Part shown: positions 1 through 8,058 of the stretch, one piece after another
Layout of the letters: each line of letters opens with the position of its first letter
Numbering within the stretch: the first letter of the stretch is position 1
Assembly: GCA_030690165.1 (NCBI GenBank)
Contig: JAUYHF010000019.1
Coordinates: forward strand, 1-41,614
Reading direction: 5' to 3'
DNA from: Deltaproteobacteria bacterium
GTDB taxonomy: Bacteria > Desulfobacterota > GWC2-55-46 > UBA9637
DNA: 41,614 nt
Made by a program: the position numbers and the translations under genes
The notes under the pieces: model-generated
Told to the model about the DNA's origin: nothing
Seen by the model: only the letters and a program-made list of their open reading frames with translations
Databases searched by the model: none

Positions 1-1
1 A

Positions 2-163
2 CTGATAGACGGGATAAAGGTATTTATCAACAAAGGTTGGGTCATAACATACCCCAGTCAGGATCAATCATATTTCCATATTGTAGCTGAAGCAACAACA
101 ATGGAGAAGGCCAAAGACCTTGTAAGAGAATACAGGGAAAAGATAATGGGATGGCAGAAGTAG
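2..163 (+). CDS. C-terminal end of a nucleotidyltransferase/phosphomannomutase-like protein (5' end outside window)
   Basis: An open frame enters from the left edge and stops at 161-163, giving 53 residues. It contains DGIKVFINKGWVITYP followed by FHIVAEA and an amphipathic tail ending MGWQK. This matches the last domain of the alpha-D-phosphohexomutase fold, in the degenerate form seen in fused NTP-transferase/phosphomannomutase proteins. The usual phosphate-binding SGTEP signature is replaced by SQDQS, so this domain may not bind sugar phosphate normally. The family call rests only on this C-terminal piece. The gene lies on the same strand as the intact phosphohexomutase that follows, which suggests a sugar-nucleotide or cell-surface polysaccharide locus. 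Confidence 0.6.
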   Translation: MIDGIKVFINKGWVITYPSQDQSYFHIVAEATTMEKAKDLVREYREKIMGWQK

Positions 164-183
164 AGCGACATTCTGCGAATGTC

Positions 184-272
184 GAATTGCAAATTGAAGA
201 TTGTAAATTGTAAAATGCAAAATTGAATGGAACTTTAAATTTACAATTTGCACTTTCCAATCTTCATTTTAC
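184..272. repeat. Two opposed heptanucleotide repeat arrays
   Basis: Positions 184-225 read as six degenerate 7-nt units of the type AAATTGN (for example AAATTGA, AGATTGT, AAATTGT). Positions 238-272 read as five units of the reverse-complement type (AATTTAC, AATTTGC, ACTTTCC, AATCTTC, ATTTTAC). Together they form an imperfect inverted repeat of about 35-40 nt per arm between the two sugar-phosphate genes. The right arm ends just before the ribosome-binding site of the downstream gene, so a folded transcript could affect its translation. That effect is inference. Confidence 0.75.
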
Positions 273-288
273 AATGGAGCAAAGCGAC

Positions 289-1710
289 ATGAGCAGCATA
301 AAATTCGGCACGTCAGGCTGGCGCGGCATTATCGCAGAGGATTTTACTTATGAGGCCGTAAGGATCGTAACCCAGTCCATTGCAGATTACCTCAAAGCGT
401 ATCATGAGGACAAAAAAGGGATAGTGGTCGGCTATGACGCCCGCTTTATGGGCGATAGGTTTGCATCAGAGGTTGTAAGAATTCTTGCAGGAAACAACAT
501 CAAATCTTTCCTGGCAATAGGGCCGACGCCCACGCCTGCTATCTCATTTGAGATAATACGGAGAAAGGCCGGCGGCGGCATAAATATTACAGCCAGCCAC
601 AATCCGCCAGAGTATAACGGCCTGAAATTTTCCTCTCCTTCCGGCGGGCCGGCGCTCCCTGCTGTAACAAGGGAGATAGAACAGAAAGCAAATGAGATGC
701 TTTTGGAGGTTGCCTATTCAGAACTTTCCATGGCTGATGCAAGGCAAAAAAACATTTTGGAAGAGATAGCGCCGTTCTATTTTTACGCAGAAGGGCTCAG
801 GCAAAAGATAGATATGGCTGTTATAAAGAAGGCGCAGCTTGAGATCGGGGTTGACCTTATGTATGGCGCAGGCCGTGGTTATTTAGACAGGATTCTGGAA
901 GACGCAGGCTGCAACATCACAGCATTTCACAACCACACCGACCCTTCATTTGGAGGCAGGCCGCCTGATCCGAGCGAGGGAAATCTTGCAACACTGATAA
1001 AAGCGGTTAAAGAAAATGGCTGCGACCTCGGTCTTGCGCTTGACGGCGATGCAGACAGGTTTGGAATAATAGACAGGGACGGCGCATTCATTGAGCCGAA
1101 TTATATCCTTGCCATGCTTTTTGATTATATGATAAGGATAAAAGGCTTAAGCGGCGGTGTTGCAAGAAGCGTTGCCACAAGCCATCTGTCAGACGCTGTT
1201 GCAAGACATTACAATATGCCGGTCTATGAGACGCCGGTTGGTTTCAAATATATCGGCGAGCTTATCACAACAGGGAAGATTTTAATCGGAGGGGAAGAGA
1301 GCGCCGGAATTTCCATAAGGGGGCATGTCCCGGAAAAGGACGGGATACTAACCTGTCTCCTTGTAACAGAAATGGTTGCAAGGGAGGGTAAAAGCCTGAA
1401 GGAGCTGTTGAATGATTTGTATAAAAGGGTAGGCAGGCTTGTTAGCAAAAGGGAGAATGTCAGGCTTGACAATGTTTCAAGAAAAGGCATGTCTCATATG
1501 TTAAATACATCCCCAAAGACGATTGCAGGCCTTTCTGTCAAGGATGCAAAGGATATTGGAGGGGTTAAATTCCTGCTGGAGCATGGATGCTGGCTCCTTA
1601 TAAGAGAATCAGGGACAGAGCCTGTTGTGCGTCTGTATGGCGAGGCAAGGGATGAGGATGAATTGGAAAGGATTATGAAGGCCGGAAGGGAAATGGCGCT
1701 GGGAAAATGA
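289..1710 (+). CDS. Phosphoglucomutase/phosphomannomutase family protein
   Basis: This 473-residue alpha-D-phosphohexomutase should interconvert hexose 1- and 6-phosphates in the cytoplasm. All four family signatures are present: the phosphoserine loop TASHNP (Ser103), the Mg-binding loop DGDADRFG (from residue 252), the sugar-binding loop GGEESAG (from residue 334) and the phosphate-binding loop RESGTEP (from residue 439). I chose the ATG at 289 because GGAG at 276-279 lies 9 nt upstream and the family N-terminus (KFGTSGWRG) follows directly. An in-frame ATG at 274 is possible; upstream extensions would be translated repeat. The stop overlaps the next gene by 4 nt (ATGA), indicating translational coupling. 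Substrate preference (glucose, mannose or glucosamine) cannot be read from the sequence. Confidence 0.92.
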   Translation: MSSIKFGTSGWRGIIAEDFTYEAVRIVTQSIADYLKAYHEDKKGIVVGYDARFMGDRFASEVVRILAGNNIKSFLAIGPTPTPAISFEIIRRKAGGGINITASHNPPEYNGLKFSSPSGGPALPAVTREIEQKANEMLLEVAYSELSMADARQKNILEEIAPFYFYAEGLRQKIDMAVIKKAQLEIGVDLMYGAGRGYLDRILEDAGCNITAFHNHTDPSFGGRPPDPSEGNLATLIKAVKENGCDLGLALDGDADRFGIIDRDGAFIEPNYILAMLFDYMIRIKGLSGGVARSVATSHLSDAVARHYNMPVYETPVGFKYIGELITTGKILIGGEESAGISIRGHVPEKDGILTCLLVTEMVAREGKSLKELLNDLYKRVGRLVSKRENVRLDNVSRKGMSHMLNTSPKTIAGLSVKDAKDIGGVKFLLEHGCWLLIRESGTEPVVRLYGEARDEDELERIMKAGREMALGK

Positions 1711-2333
1711 TATTAAAAACCCTTGTAGCAGGCACGTTAGAGACAAATTGCTATATCCTTGGGGATAAAAAGAGTAGAGAGGCAATATGCATAGACCCCG
1801 GCGGCAATGTGGATGAAATAATGGGAGAGGTTCGGAAGGAAAAACTTTCCCTTAAGTATATAATCAATACCCACGGCCACTTTGATCATGTTGGAGGAAA
1901 TGGCCTTTTAAAAAAGGCCACAGGCGCAAAACTTGCCATCCATAAAAAAGATGCTTCTCTTCTTAAAAACGCAGCATCGCAAGCCGCTGCCTTTGGCATG
2001 GATCTTGTTTCTTCGCCTCCCCCGGATATGTTTCTAAAAGACGGCGATAAGATTATAGCAGGCGCTCTGACGGTTGCCGTTATACACACCCCCGGCCACA
2101 CAGAAGGGGGCATATCTTTATTTTTAAATCAAGAGAAAATATTATTCACTGGCGATACAATCTTCGCCGGTTCAATCGGCAGGACAGACCTTCCAGGCGG
2201 CTCTTATAAAGGATTAATGGCCTCTATAAAAGACAAAATCCTTCCTCTTGGGGATGATGTCCAGCTCTTTCCCGGTCATGGCCCTGAGACAACTATTGGC
2301 AGGGAAAAGAGGTTTAATCAGTTTTTGGCATAA
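1707..2333 (+). CDS. MBL-fold hydrolase, glyoxalase II / YcbL type
   Basis: This 208-residue cytoplasmic metallo-beta-lactamase-fold hydrolase has the full metal-binding set: THGHFDHVGG (HxHxDH) near residue 56, PGHTEGG near residue 130, the bridging Asp in FTGDTIF and the last His in FPGHGPET. The segment GSIGRTDLPGG and the short C-terminus are typical of the compact GloB-like group, which hydrolyses thioesters such as S-lactoylglutathione. The long C-terminal glutathione-binding domain of true glyoxalase II is absent, so the substrate is open. It overlaps the mutase by 4 nt and precedes the antiporter operon by 20 nt. Confidence 0.88.
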   Translation: MILKTLVAGTLETNCYILGDKKSREAICIDPGGNVDEIMGEVRKEKLSLKYIINTHGHFDHVGGNGLLKKATGAKLAIHKKDASLLKNAASQAAAFGMDLVSSPPPDMFLKDGDKIIAGALTVAVIHTPGHTEGGISLFLNQEKILFTGDTIFAGSIGRTDLPGGSYKGLMASIKDKILPLGDDVQLFPGHGPETTIGREKRFNQFLA

Positions 2334-2353
2334 GAGTTAACGTATAGCGGAAG

Positions 2354-2833
2354 ATGAAATACATTATCGCCTTTTTTATACTTTTTTTGAACTGGGTTAT
2401 ATGGTCAGGCATGTTTGATGCCTTTCACCTTTCCCTTGGTGTTATTTCCTGCCTTCTCGTAATCTATATGTCCCATGACATCCTGTTTACCCATGACGAG
2501 TTATCTTACAGGCATATAAGAGAGGTTATCAGGTTTATTAAATATATCCCCTGGCTTTTATACCAGATTGTCTTGTCCAATATCTATGTGGCCCGCTTGG
2601 TTATGAACCCTAATATGCCCATAGACCCTCAAGTCATAAGATTCAAGACTAAATTAAAAAAGAATATCTCTGTGGCAACCTTTGCCAACTCTATCACCCT
2701 TACACCCGGCACCATTACAGCCGATATTAAAGAGGGGGAATTTTGTGTTCATTGTATAAGCAGAAAGGTTGCAGATGACCTTCTTACAGGTGAGATGGAA
2801 AATAAGGTGGCATATATCTTTATGGAGGATTAG
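2354..2833 (+). CDS. mrpE: Na+/H+ antiporter subunit E (MrpE/MnhE, MbhA-like)
   Basis: This 159-residue membrane protein begins with two hydrophobic segments and continues into a soluble domain. It contains the MrpE pattern FANSITLTPGTITADI and ends with a short cytoplasmic tail. MrpE subunits help assemble and stabilise the Mrp complex and are not the ion-pumping core. It is the first gene of a tightly packed block in the order of archaeal mbhA-H. Its stop (2831-2833) directly abuts the next ATG. The Shine-Dalgarno is short (GGAAG just before the ATG). Confidence 0.9.
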   Translation: MKYIIAFFILFLNWVIWSGMFDAFHLSLGVISCLLVIYMSHDILFTHDELSYRHIREVIRFIKYIPWLLYQIVLSNIYVARLVMNPNMPIDPQVIRFKTKLKKNISVATFANSITLTPGTITADIKEGEFCVHCISRKVADDLLTGEMENKVAYIFMED

Positions 2834-3139
2834 ATGGGAAATTTCTTTCTGGCGATAGCGCTGATATTAGGCTTTTTGACCCTGCTGTGTCTTTATCGCG
2901 GGGTATTCGGCCCAACGGTACTGGATAGAATAATCAGCATCAGTGTTATCGGCACAAAGACAACGATTATTCTTGCCCTTATAGGTTTAATCTATGGAAG
3001 GATGGATATGTTTGTGGATATTTCGATTGCATACGCATTATTAAATTTCATCGCTACACTGGCTTCTGCAAAATTCTTACTCACAAGAAAGAGTATTGTG
3101 CCAGGCGCAAAATTCTTTAAGGAGAGGGGGGTTAAATAG
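2834..3139 (+). CDS. mrpF: Na+/H+ antiporter subunit F (MrpF/MnhF, MbhB-like)
   Basis: This 101-residue protein has three predicted transmembrane helices. The family signature is visible: RGVFGPTVLDRI in the first loop and the acidic, membrane-embedded DMFVDISIAYALLNFIATLASAKF further on (residues about 54-80). MrpF is a small structural subunit of Mrp antiporters and of the membrane arm of MBH-type complexes. It abuts mrpE on the left and mrpG on the right with no spacer. Confidence 0.9.
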   Translation: MGNFFLAIALILGFLTLLCLYRGVFGPTVLDRIISISVIGTKTTIILALIGLIYGRMDMFVDISIAYALLNFIATLASAKFLLTRKSIVPGAKFFKERGVK

Positions 3140-3469
3140 ATGCTGACTATCCTTGCCGTAATTTTTATTGCAACAGGAGTTTTCTTCTTTACTATTGCAA
3201 GCATCGGTCTTCTCCGATTCCCTGATTTTTACTGCAGGATGCATGCAACAGGAAAGGGCGATACACTGGGCGCTTTTCTATCACTTACAGGTCTTGCGAT
3301 TTATAATCTGAACAATGGATTTTCACTGACGGTGATACTGTTGAGCATAAAGATAATGTTTATTGCGTTATTTATTTTTATAGCCAACCCTACTGCAACC
3401 CATGCCATAACCAAGGCAGGGTTTGAGTGTAACATTGAGCCATGGACAAGGAAAGGAGCAGATAAATGA
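3140..3469 (+). CDS. mrpG: Na+/H+ antiporter subunit G (MrpG/MnhG, MbhC-like)
   Basis: This 109-residue protein has three hydrophobic segments and the MrpG hallmark LLRFPDFYCRMHATGKGDTL (residues about 24-43). MrpG is an essential small membrane subunit of multisubunit cation/proton antiporters. It starts immediately after mrpF and overlaps the next gene by 4 nt at 3466-3469 (ATGA). Its C-terminal tail is polar and longer than the minimal form. Confidence 0.9.
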   Translation: MLTILAVIFIATGVFFFTIASIGLLRFPDFYCRMHATGKGDTLGAFLSLTGLAIYNLNNGFSLTVILLSIKIMFIALFIFIANPTATHAITKAGFECNIEPWTRKGADK

Positions 3470-3711
3470 TCTGGCAATTGGACATCATATTACTCCTTCT
3501 GGTTATTATATGTGCTATAGGCGCTATAAATGTGAAGGACCTTTTGAGTTCAGCTATCCTTTTGGGCGCATATAGCTTTCTCATGTGCCTTATCTGGGCA
3601 GAGATGGGTGCGGTGGATGTTGCCTTTACAGAGGCTGCTGTCGGCGCAGGCATCAGCGCTGCGTTCTTTATCGGTGCAATATATCAGACTACGAGGAGGA
3701 CAAAGGATTGA
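3466..3711 (+). CDS. MbhD-like / MrpA C-terminal-like subunit (DUF4040)
   Basis: This 81-residue protein has about three transmembrane helices. It carries KDLLSSAILLGAYSFLM and then DVAFTEAAVGAGISA, the DUF4040 signature found in hydrogenase subunit MbhD and in the C-terminal part of fused MrpA. In Gram-positive Mrp operons this segment is fused to a large MrpA antiporter; here it is a separate gene, as in MBH-type operons. It overlaps both neighbours by 4 nt (start ATGA, end TTGA), so translation of the block looks coupled. Confidence 0.85.
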   Translation: MIWQLDIILLLLVIICAIGAINVKDLLSSAILLGAYSFLMCLIWAEMGAVDVAFTEAAVGAGISAAFFIGAIYQTTRRTKD

Positions 3712-3977
3712 GGATTTTCGCCTTTATTGCGGTCATTATAACAGGCGCATTGTTGATTTACGCTACGGTGGACATGCCCAACTGGGGCGACCCAAATTCA
3801 CCGGCAAATATCCATGTATCGCCACGGTATATCAAAAAGACTATTGAAGAGACAGCAACGCCAAACGCAGTAACCTCCGTGCTTGGTGATTACAGGGGCT
3901 ATGATACCCTCGGTGAGACTACAGTTATATTTACTGCAGGGATTATCTGCATACTTCTCCTGAGGAGGCATAAATGA
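3708..3977 (+). CDS. MbhE-like subunit, TTG start
   Basis: The likely product is 89 residues starting at TTG 3708, which overlaps the previous stop as TTGA. It is preceded by GGAGGA at 3695-3700 with 7-nt spacing. A longer frame starting at 3585 would run across the previous gene and has no homology-like content. The protein has an N-terminal helix, the extracytoplasmic segment NWGDPNSPANIHVSPRYIKK, the conserved NAVTSVLGDYRGYDTLGE and a C-terminal helix. This is the pattern of MbhE and the MrpA tail. It is read together with the preceding gene as the split MrpA C-terminus. Confidence 0.85.
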   Translation: MRIFAFIAVIITGALLIYATVDMPNWGDPNSPANIHVSPRYIKKTIEETATPNAVTSVLGDYRGYDTLGETTVIFTAGIICILLLRRHK

Positions 3978-4429
3978 TAGGCAGACTTGAGAATGTTATC
4001 ATTCAGACCGTTTGCAGGCTTTTTATTCCGCCGATTCAACTCTTTGCCCTTTATGTTATTGCCCATGGACATTACAGCCCTGGCGGAGGTTTCCAGGGAG
4101 GCTGCATCCTGGGGGCAAGTTTTATCCTGATGGTAATAGCTTACGACATAAAAGAGGCAAAGCGGATGATGTCTGAAAAGGTCAATACTATATTAAGCAG
4201 TCTCGGTGTGATCATATATTCAGGGATTGGCGTCGTATGTCTGATACTCAGTGCAAACTATCTTGATTATGGAATCCTTAATAAAATTATGCCTGTAACT
4301 ATTGCAGAGGCAAGGGCATTGGGGATATTTGGAGTTGAGGTCGGAGTAGGGATAACGGTAATGGCTGTCATGGTCTCAATCTTCCTCAACCTCGCCTCTG
4401 GCGGTGAACATGAGGAGGCAGAGGAATAA
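3974..4429 (+). CDS. mrpB: Na+/H+ antiporter subunit B (MrpB/MnhB, MbhF-like)
   Basis: This 151-residue protein has four predicted membrane helices. The family motif HGHYSPGGGFQGG is at residues about 28-40, followed by an ILGASFIL helix. MrpB forms part of the ion-translocating interface between the MrpA-like and MrpC/D parts. It starts in a 4-nt ATGA overlap and ends in a 1-nt TAATG overlap with mrpC. The tail is acidic (HEEAEE). Confidence 0.9.
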   Translation: MIGRLENVIIQTVCRLFIPPIQLFALYVIAHGHYSPGGGFQGGCILGASFILMVIAYDIKEAKRMMSEKVNTILSSLGVIIYSGIGVVCLILSANYLDYGILNKIMPVTIAEARALGIFGVEVGVGITVMAVMVSIFLNLASGGEHEEAEE

Positions 4430-4824
4430 TGGAATTTATTATCGGCAAGTTTAATTACTGGGTTTATATAATCCTTATGATGATAGGCTTTTATGCCATG
4501 ATAGCAAAGAACAATCTGGTGAAAAAACTTGTGGGTATGAATATCTTTCAGACGGCGATTATACTCTTTTTCATCTCTATCGGCTCGAAAAAAGGAGTCA
4601 CAATACCGATTATTCAAGAGGGCGCTGGGGATGCCGTGAACCAGGCGGTGAACAGCGCCCGGTATATGAATCCCCTGCCCCATGTGCTTATGCTTACCGC
4701 CATAGTCGTTATGGTGAGCACCTTCGGAGTAGCGATGGCGCTGATAATAATGATATTCAGAAGATATAAGACACTGGAAGAGGATGAGATACTGGAATCC
4801 CTGAGGTCCGGAGAGGAGAAATGA
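4429..4824 (+). CDS. mrpC: Na+/H+ antiporter subunit C (MrpC/MnhC, NuoK-like)
   Basis: This 131-residue, three-helix protein is homologous to NuoK of complex I. The motif NLVKKLVGMNIFQTAIILFF (residues about 27-46) and the third helix with VLMLTAIVVMVSTFGVAMAL are characteristic. The loop between helices two and three is longer than in NuoK, as in other Mrp/MbhG proteins. It overlaps mrpB by 1 nt and the first large antiporter gene by 4 nt. Confidence 0.9.
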   Translation: MEFIIGKFNYWVYIILMMIGFYAMIAKNNLVKKLVGMNIFQTAIILFFISIGSKKGVTIPIIQEGAGDAVNQAVNSARYMNPLPHVLMLTAIVVMVSTFGVAMALIIMIFRRYKTLEEDEILESLRSGEEK

Positions 4825-6335
4825 CCGCGCAGGCCCCGATCTTAATCATAATAATTCCCCTTATAGCCTCGTTTTTAAATGTCATAATCGGGTTATGGAG
4901 GAAAAGGCTCTGCTACCCGCTCGTTATTATAACCCTGAGTCTCTCTGTTATTTTATCTATTTCGATATTGAATACAGTCATTACTCAAGGCGTCATCCAT
5001 TACAGGCTCGGAGGCTGGGAGCCGCCCTGGGGGATAGAATATGTGATAGACCATCTTAACGCCTTTATACTGATTATCGTATCATTTATCAGCTTCACTA
5101 TAGCTATATATTCAAAGAGAAACGTTGAACAGGAATTCCCTGAAAAGGCTGTCTACTTTTATACAATATACCTCCTCCTTGTAACAGGACTTTTAGGGAT
5201 AACGATAACAGGCGATGTATTCAATCTCTATGTTTTTCTGGAAATCACATCCCTTGCTGGCTATGCCCTCATCGCAATAGGAAGGGATAAGGCTCCGCTT
5301 GCGAGTTTTAATTACCTGATAATGGGGACTATCGGCGCTTGCTTCTATCTGCTGGGGGTAGGCTACCTTTACATAGCCACAGGTTCACTTAACATGGCTG
5401 ACCTCGGAAGGCTGCTACCCGACCTTTACCACTCCAAGGTGGTGCTGGTAGCCTTTGCCTTCTTTGCAGTGGGGGTTGCTATAAAGATGGCGCTATTCCC
5501 GCTCCATGTATGGCTTCCGGATGCTTATACCTATGCGCCATCAACAGTGAGCGCCTTTGCTGCATCCACGATGACCAAGGTAGGTGTTTATGTGATGATA
5601 AGGATTATGTTCACTGTATTTGAGCCGCGATTCTCCATAGTGATGCTTCCATCAACTGAGATATTAGGCTGGGCAGCCTCCGGCGCCATGATATTCGGCT
5701 GTATATTAGCCATAGCACAAACGGATGTGAAGAGGATGCTCTCCTATATCCTTATCGCCGAGGTGGGCTATATAGTGATCGGTGTGAGCGTAGCAAATCG
5801 CATGGGTTTTACAGGGGCGCTCCTCCATATCCTTTTTGATGCCTTTACGATGGCCTGCCTCTTTATGGCGGCAGGGGCAGTGATGCACAAGACAGGGGAA
5901 ACCAGCATCCACGGCTTCAGGCACCTGCACAGAAGAATGCCCCTTACCATGGCGGCCTTCAGCATTGCTGCCCTATCAGCCGTGGGGGTGCCGCCCTTCG
6001 CAGGGTTCTTCAGCAAATGGTATCTGGTCCTGGGTGCGATAGATGCCGGGAAATGGATATTTGCCGGGTTCCTTCTGCTCAGCAGTTTGCTGATTGCAAT
6101 AGCATTTTTCAGGATTATACAGAATGTATATTTCCCACCGTATGAAATCCTCATTGCGGGGAGCGAGATTGCTTTGCCTTCGGCTCGCAATGATAATATC
6201 ACACTCAGGGATGAAGCCCCTGTAAGTATGCTTCTTCCCATATTCATAATGGCCGCCGGGATACTTATATTGGGATTCTTTAGCGGGAAGATTGTCTCGG
6301 CTGTAATTCAGTTTACTGTCCCGGGGGGCTTTTAA
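4821..6335 (+). CDS. mrpD: First large antiporter subunit (MrpD / NuoN-like, MbhH-like)
   Basis: This 504-residue polytopic protein (about 14 helices) of the ND2/4/5 family is a proton or cation channel subunit. The conserved charged residues are present: Glu in FNLYVFLEITSL, Lys in AIKMALFPLHVWLPDAY and Lys in TMTKVGVYVMIR. That fits an intact antiporter core. Between the last helices, residues about 444-458 (AGSEIALPSARND) are encoded by a palindromic DNA element at 6151-6193 that looks inserted. The start overlaps mrpC by 4 nt; the next ATG follows 2 nt after the stop. Confidence 0.9.
   Translation: MTAQAPILIIIIPLIASFLNVIIGLWRKRLCYPLVIITLSLSVILSISILNTVITQGVIHYRLGGWEPPWGIEYVIDHLNAFILIIVSFISFTIAIYSKRNVEQEFPEKAVYFYTIYLLLVTGLLGITITGDVFNLYVFLEITSLAGYALIAIGRDKAPLASFNYLIMGTIGACFYLLGVGYLYIATGSLNMADLGRLLPDLYHSKVVLVAFAFFAVGVAIKMALFPLHVWLPDAYTYAPSTVSAFAASTMTKVGVYVMIRIMFTVFEPRFSIVMLPSTEILGWAASGAMIFGCILAIAQTDVKRMLSYILIAEVGYIVIGVSVANRMGFTGALLHILFDAFTMACLFMAAGAVMHKTGETSIHGFRHLHRRMPLTMAAFSIAALSAVGVPPFAGFFSKWYLVLGAIDAGKWIFAGFLLLSSLLIAIAFFRIIQNVYFPPYEILIAGSEIALPSARNDNITLRDEAPVSMLLPIFIMAAGILILGFFSGKIVSAVIQFTVPGGF
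6151..6193. repeat. Foldback palindromic element inside mrpD
   Basis: TCATTGCG at 6151-6158 pairs perfectly with CGCAATGA at 6186-6193, and the interior (GAGCGAGATTGC, GCCTTCGGCTC) pairs further with mismatches. The element resembles a palindrome with GAGCGA and GCAATC blocks that I recognise as dispersed in many bacterial genomes. Here it is translated in frame and adds a short loop between transmembrane helices. Confidence 0.7.
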
Positions 6336-6337
6336 GT

Positions 6338-7807
6338 ATGGAGGCCATAAGTTCCATAAAACCCCTGCTGGTCGTCATAGTCTCTTTGATTGCAGCCTTT
6401 CTTATCCTCCTTACAGGGGAAAGGGCAAGAAACCTCAGAGAATCATGGACAATCCTTGCCTCAGTGGTTAAATTCGCCATTGTTTTCTCCATGGTTTCAC
6501 CCATCCTTGAAGGTAAGGTAATAGAGTATACCGTCATTTCCATCTTGCCGGGTCTCTCACTGCAATTCAGGGTGGATGCCCTGGGAATATTATTCGCCCT
6601 GACAGCGTCATTCCTCTGGATAATTACATCCTTTTATTCCATCGGATATATGAGGTCATTGAATGAGCATGCACAGACGAGATATTTCGCATGTTTTGCC
6701 ATAGCGCTGTCTGCAACAATGGGTGTTGCCTTTTCCGCGAACCTCTTTACCACATTCATCTTCTATGAGATTATCACACTCTCCACATATCCCCTTGTTG
6801 CCCACAAAGAGACATCCGAGGCCATTAAGGGGGCGAGGAGATACCTTGCCTATTTACTCGGCACATCCATAGCATTTCTGTTATTAGCCATATTTCTTAC
6901 ATATAATGCTGCTGGAACGTTAGATTTTTCCAATCAGGGGATACTTGCAGGGAAGGGTTCTAATGCCCTGTTGACTGTTATATTTATCCTGTTCATGGCC
7001 GGGATTGCAAAGGCAGCGATGATGCCCCTTCACTCGTGGCTGCCTGCGGCAATGGTGGCGCCAACGCCAGTGAGCGCACTGCTGCATGCAGTGGCAGTGG
7101 TAAAAGTAGGGGTCTTTACAGTCATAAGGGTAGCGCTCTATATATTTGGAATTGATCTTCTTAGCCGGCTCGGTCTCGGTACAGCCCTCGCATATTTCGC
7201 CTCTTTCACAATTATAGCGGCCTCAATTATTGCCCTCAGACAGGATAACCTTAAGCTCAGGCTCGCGTACTCCACTATCAGCCAGCTCTCTTATATTATT
7301 CTCGGTGTTGCCTTATTAACGCCGAGCAGCATGGTCGGCGGCATTATCCATATAACCAATCATGCCTTTTCAAAGATTACGCTCTTTTTCTGCGCAGGGT
7401 CCATCTACTGCGCCGCGCATAAGACAAAAATCAGCGAACTTTCCGGACTTGGTAAAAAAATGCCGTGGACAATGACCGCGTTTTTTATAGCATCCCTCAG
7501 TATGATAGCCGTGCCGCCTGCGGGTGGTTTTATAAGCAAGTGGTATCTTGCCCTTGGGTCAATTGAGGCCAAAGAAATACCTATCCTTGCTGTGATAATC
7601 GTAAGTTCAATACTCAACGCCGCATACTTTTTGCCGATTACATACAAGGCATTCTTTGAGAAACAGGATGATGCCCATCATGAAGAGATAAAAGAAATAC
7701 CAATGGTGGCAATACCTCTTATGATAACAGCAATTATCTCTATTCTCATAGGCATCTATCCTGATTATTTCCTGACCTTGGCAAAGGAGGTTGTAAGATT
7801 AAGATGA
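6338..7807 (+). CDS. Second large antiporter subunit (MrpD/MrpA N-terminal-like)
   Basis: This 489-residue polytopic protein is of the same proton-antiporter family as its left neighbour but clearly diverged. Key charged residues are retained: Glu in TTFIFYEIITLSTYP, Lys in GIAKAAMMPLHSWLP and Lys in AVAVVKVGVFTVIRV. The final helix is preceded by a charged linker rich in Asp, His and Glu. It may replace the MrpA antiporter core that is missing as a fused protein, or be a second MrpD. It begins 2 nt after the previous stop and overlaps the next gene by 4 nt. Confidence 0.88.
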   Translation: MEAISSIKPLLVVIVSLIAAFLILLTGERARNLRESWTILASVVKFAIVFSMVSPILEGKVIEYTVISILPGLSLQFRVDALGILFALTASFLWIITSFYSIGYMRSLNEHAQTRYFACFAIALSATMGVAFSANLFTTFIFYEIITLSTYPLVAHKETSEAIKGARRYLAYLLGTSIAFLLLAIFLTYNAAGTLDFSNQGILAGKGSNALLTVIFILFMAGIAKAAMMPLHSWLPAAMVAPTPVSALLHAVAVVKVGVFTVIRVALYIFGIDLLSRLGLGTALAYFASFTIIAASIIALRQDNLKLRLAYSTISQLSYIILGVALLTPSSMVGGIIHITNHAFSKITLFFCAGSIYCAAHKTKISELSGLGKKMPWTMTAFFIASLSMIAVPPAGGFISKWYLALGSIEAKEIPILAVIIVSSILNAAYFLPITYKAFFEKQDDAHHEEIKEIPMVAIPLMITAIISILIGIYPDYFLTLAKEVVRLR

Positions 7808-8058
7808 TGATAAAGAGGATTGTGGATTATCTCGGTAATCCTGACAATGCAGGAAGGCTGAAGAAACTTCTTTATATCACACTTGCGGTGATTGTGGCGG
7901 CGGATTTTCTGGTTCCGCGGGAGCATGCGGCTTTTTTCTGGGACGATATACCCGGCTGGAGCGCTGTTTACGGTTTTATCTCCTGCGTGCTTATCATCGT
8001 TGTTTCGAAGTTTCTTGGCCATCGCGGTCTTATGAAGAAAGAGGATTACTATGACTAA
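7804..8058 (+). CDS. Small membrane protein of the antiporter operon
   Basis: This 84-residue protein has two hydrophobic segments (YITLAVIVAADFLVP and VYGFISCVLIIVVSKFL), a short charged N-terminus and an acidic tail ending EDYYD. I do not recognise a named family. It sits between two large antiporter subunits and overlaps the first by 4 nt and the second by 8 nt, so it is almost certainly co-translated. It is probably an accessory or assembly subunit. Confidence 0.75.
   Translation: MMIKRIVDYLGNPDNAGRLKKLLYITLAVIVAADFLVPREHAAFFWDDIPGWSAVYGFISCVLIIVVSKFLGHRGLMKKEDYYD

Noticed and set aside
184-272. Possible CRISPR-like repeats
   Set aside because: Units are 7 nt, contiguous, with no unique spacers, and they occur in many places including within genes.
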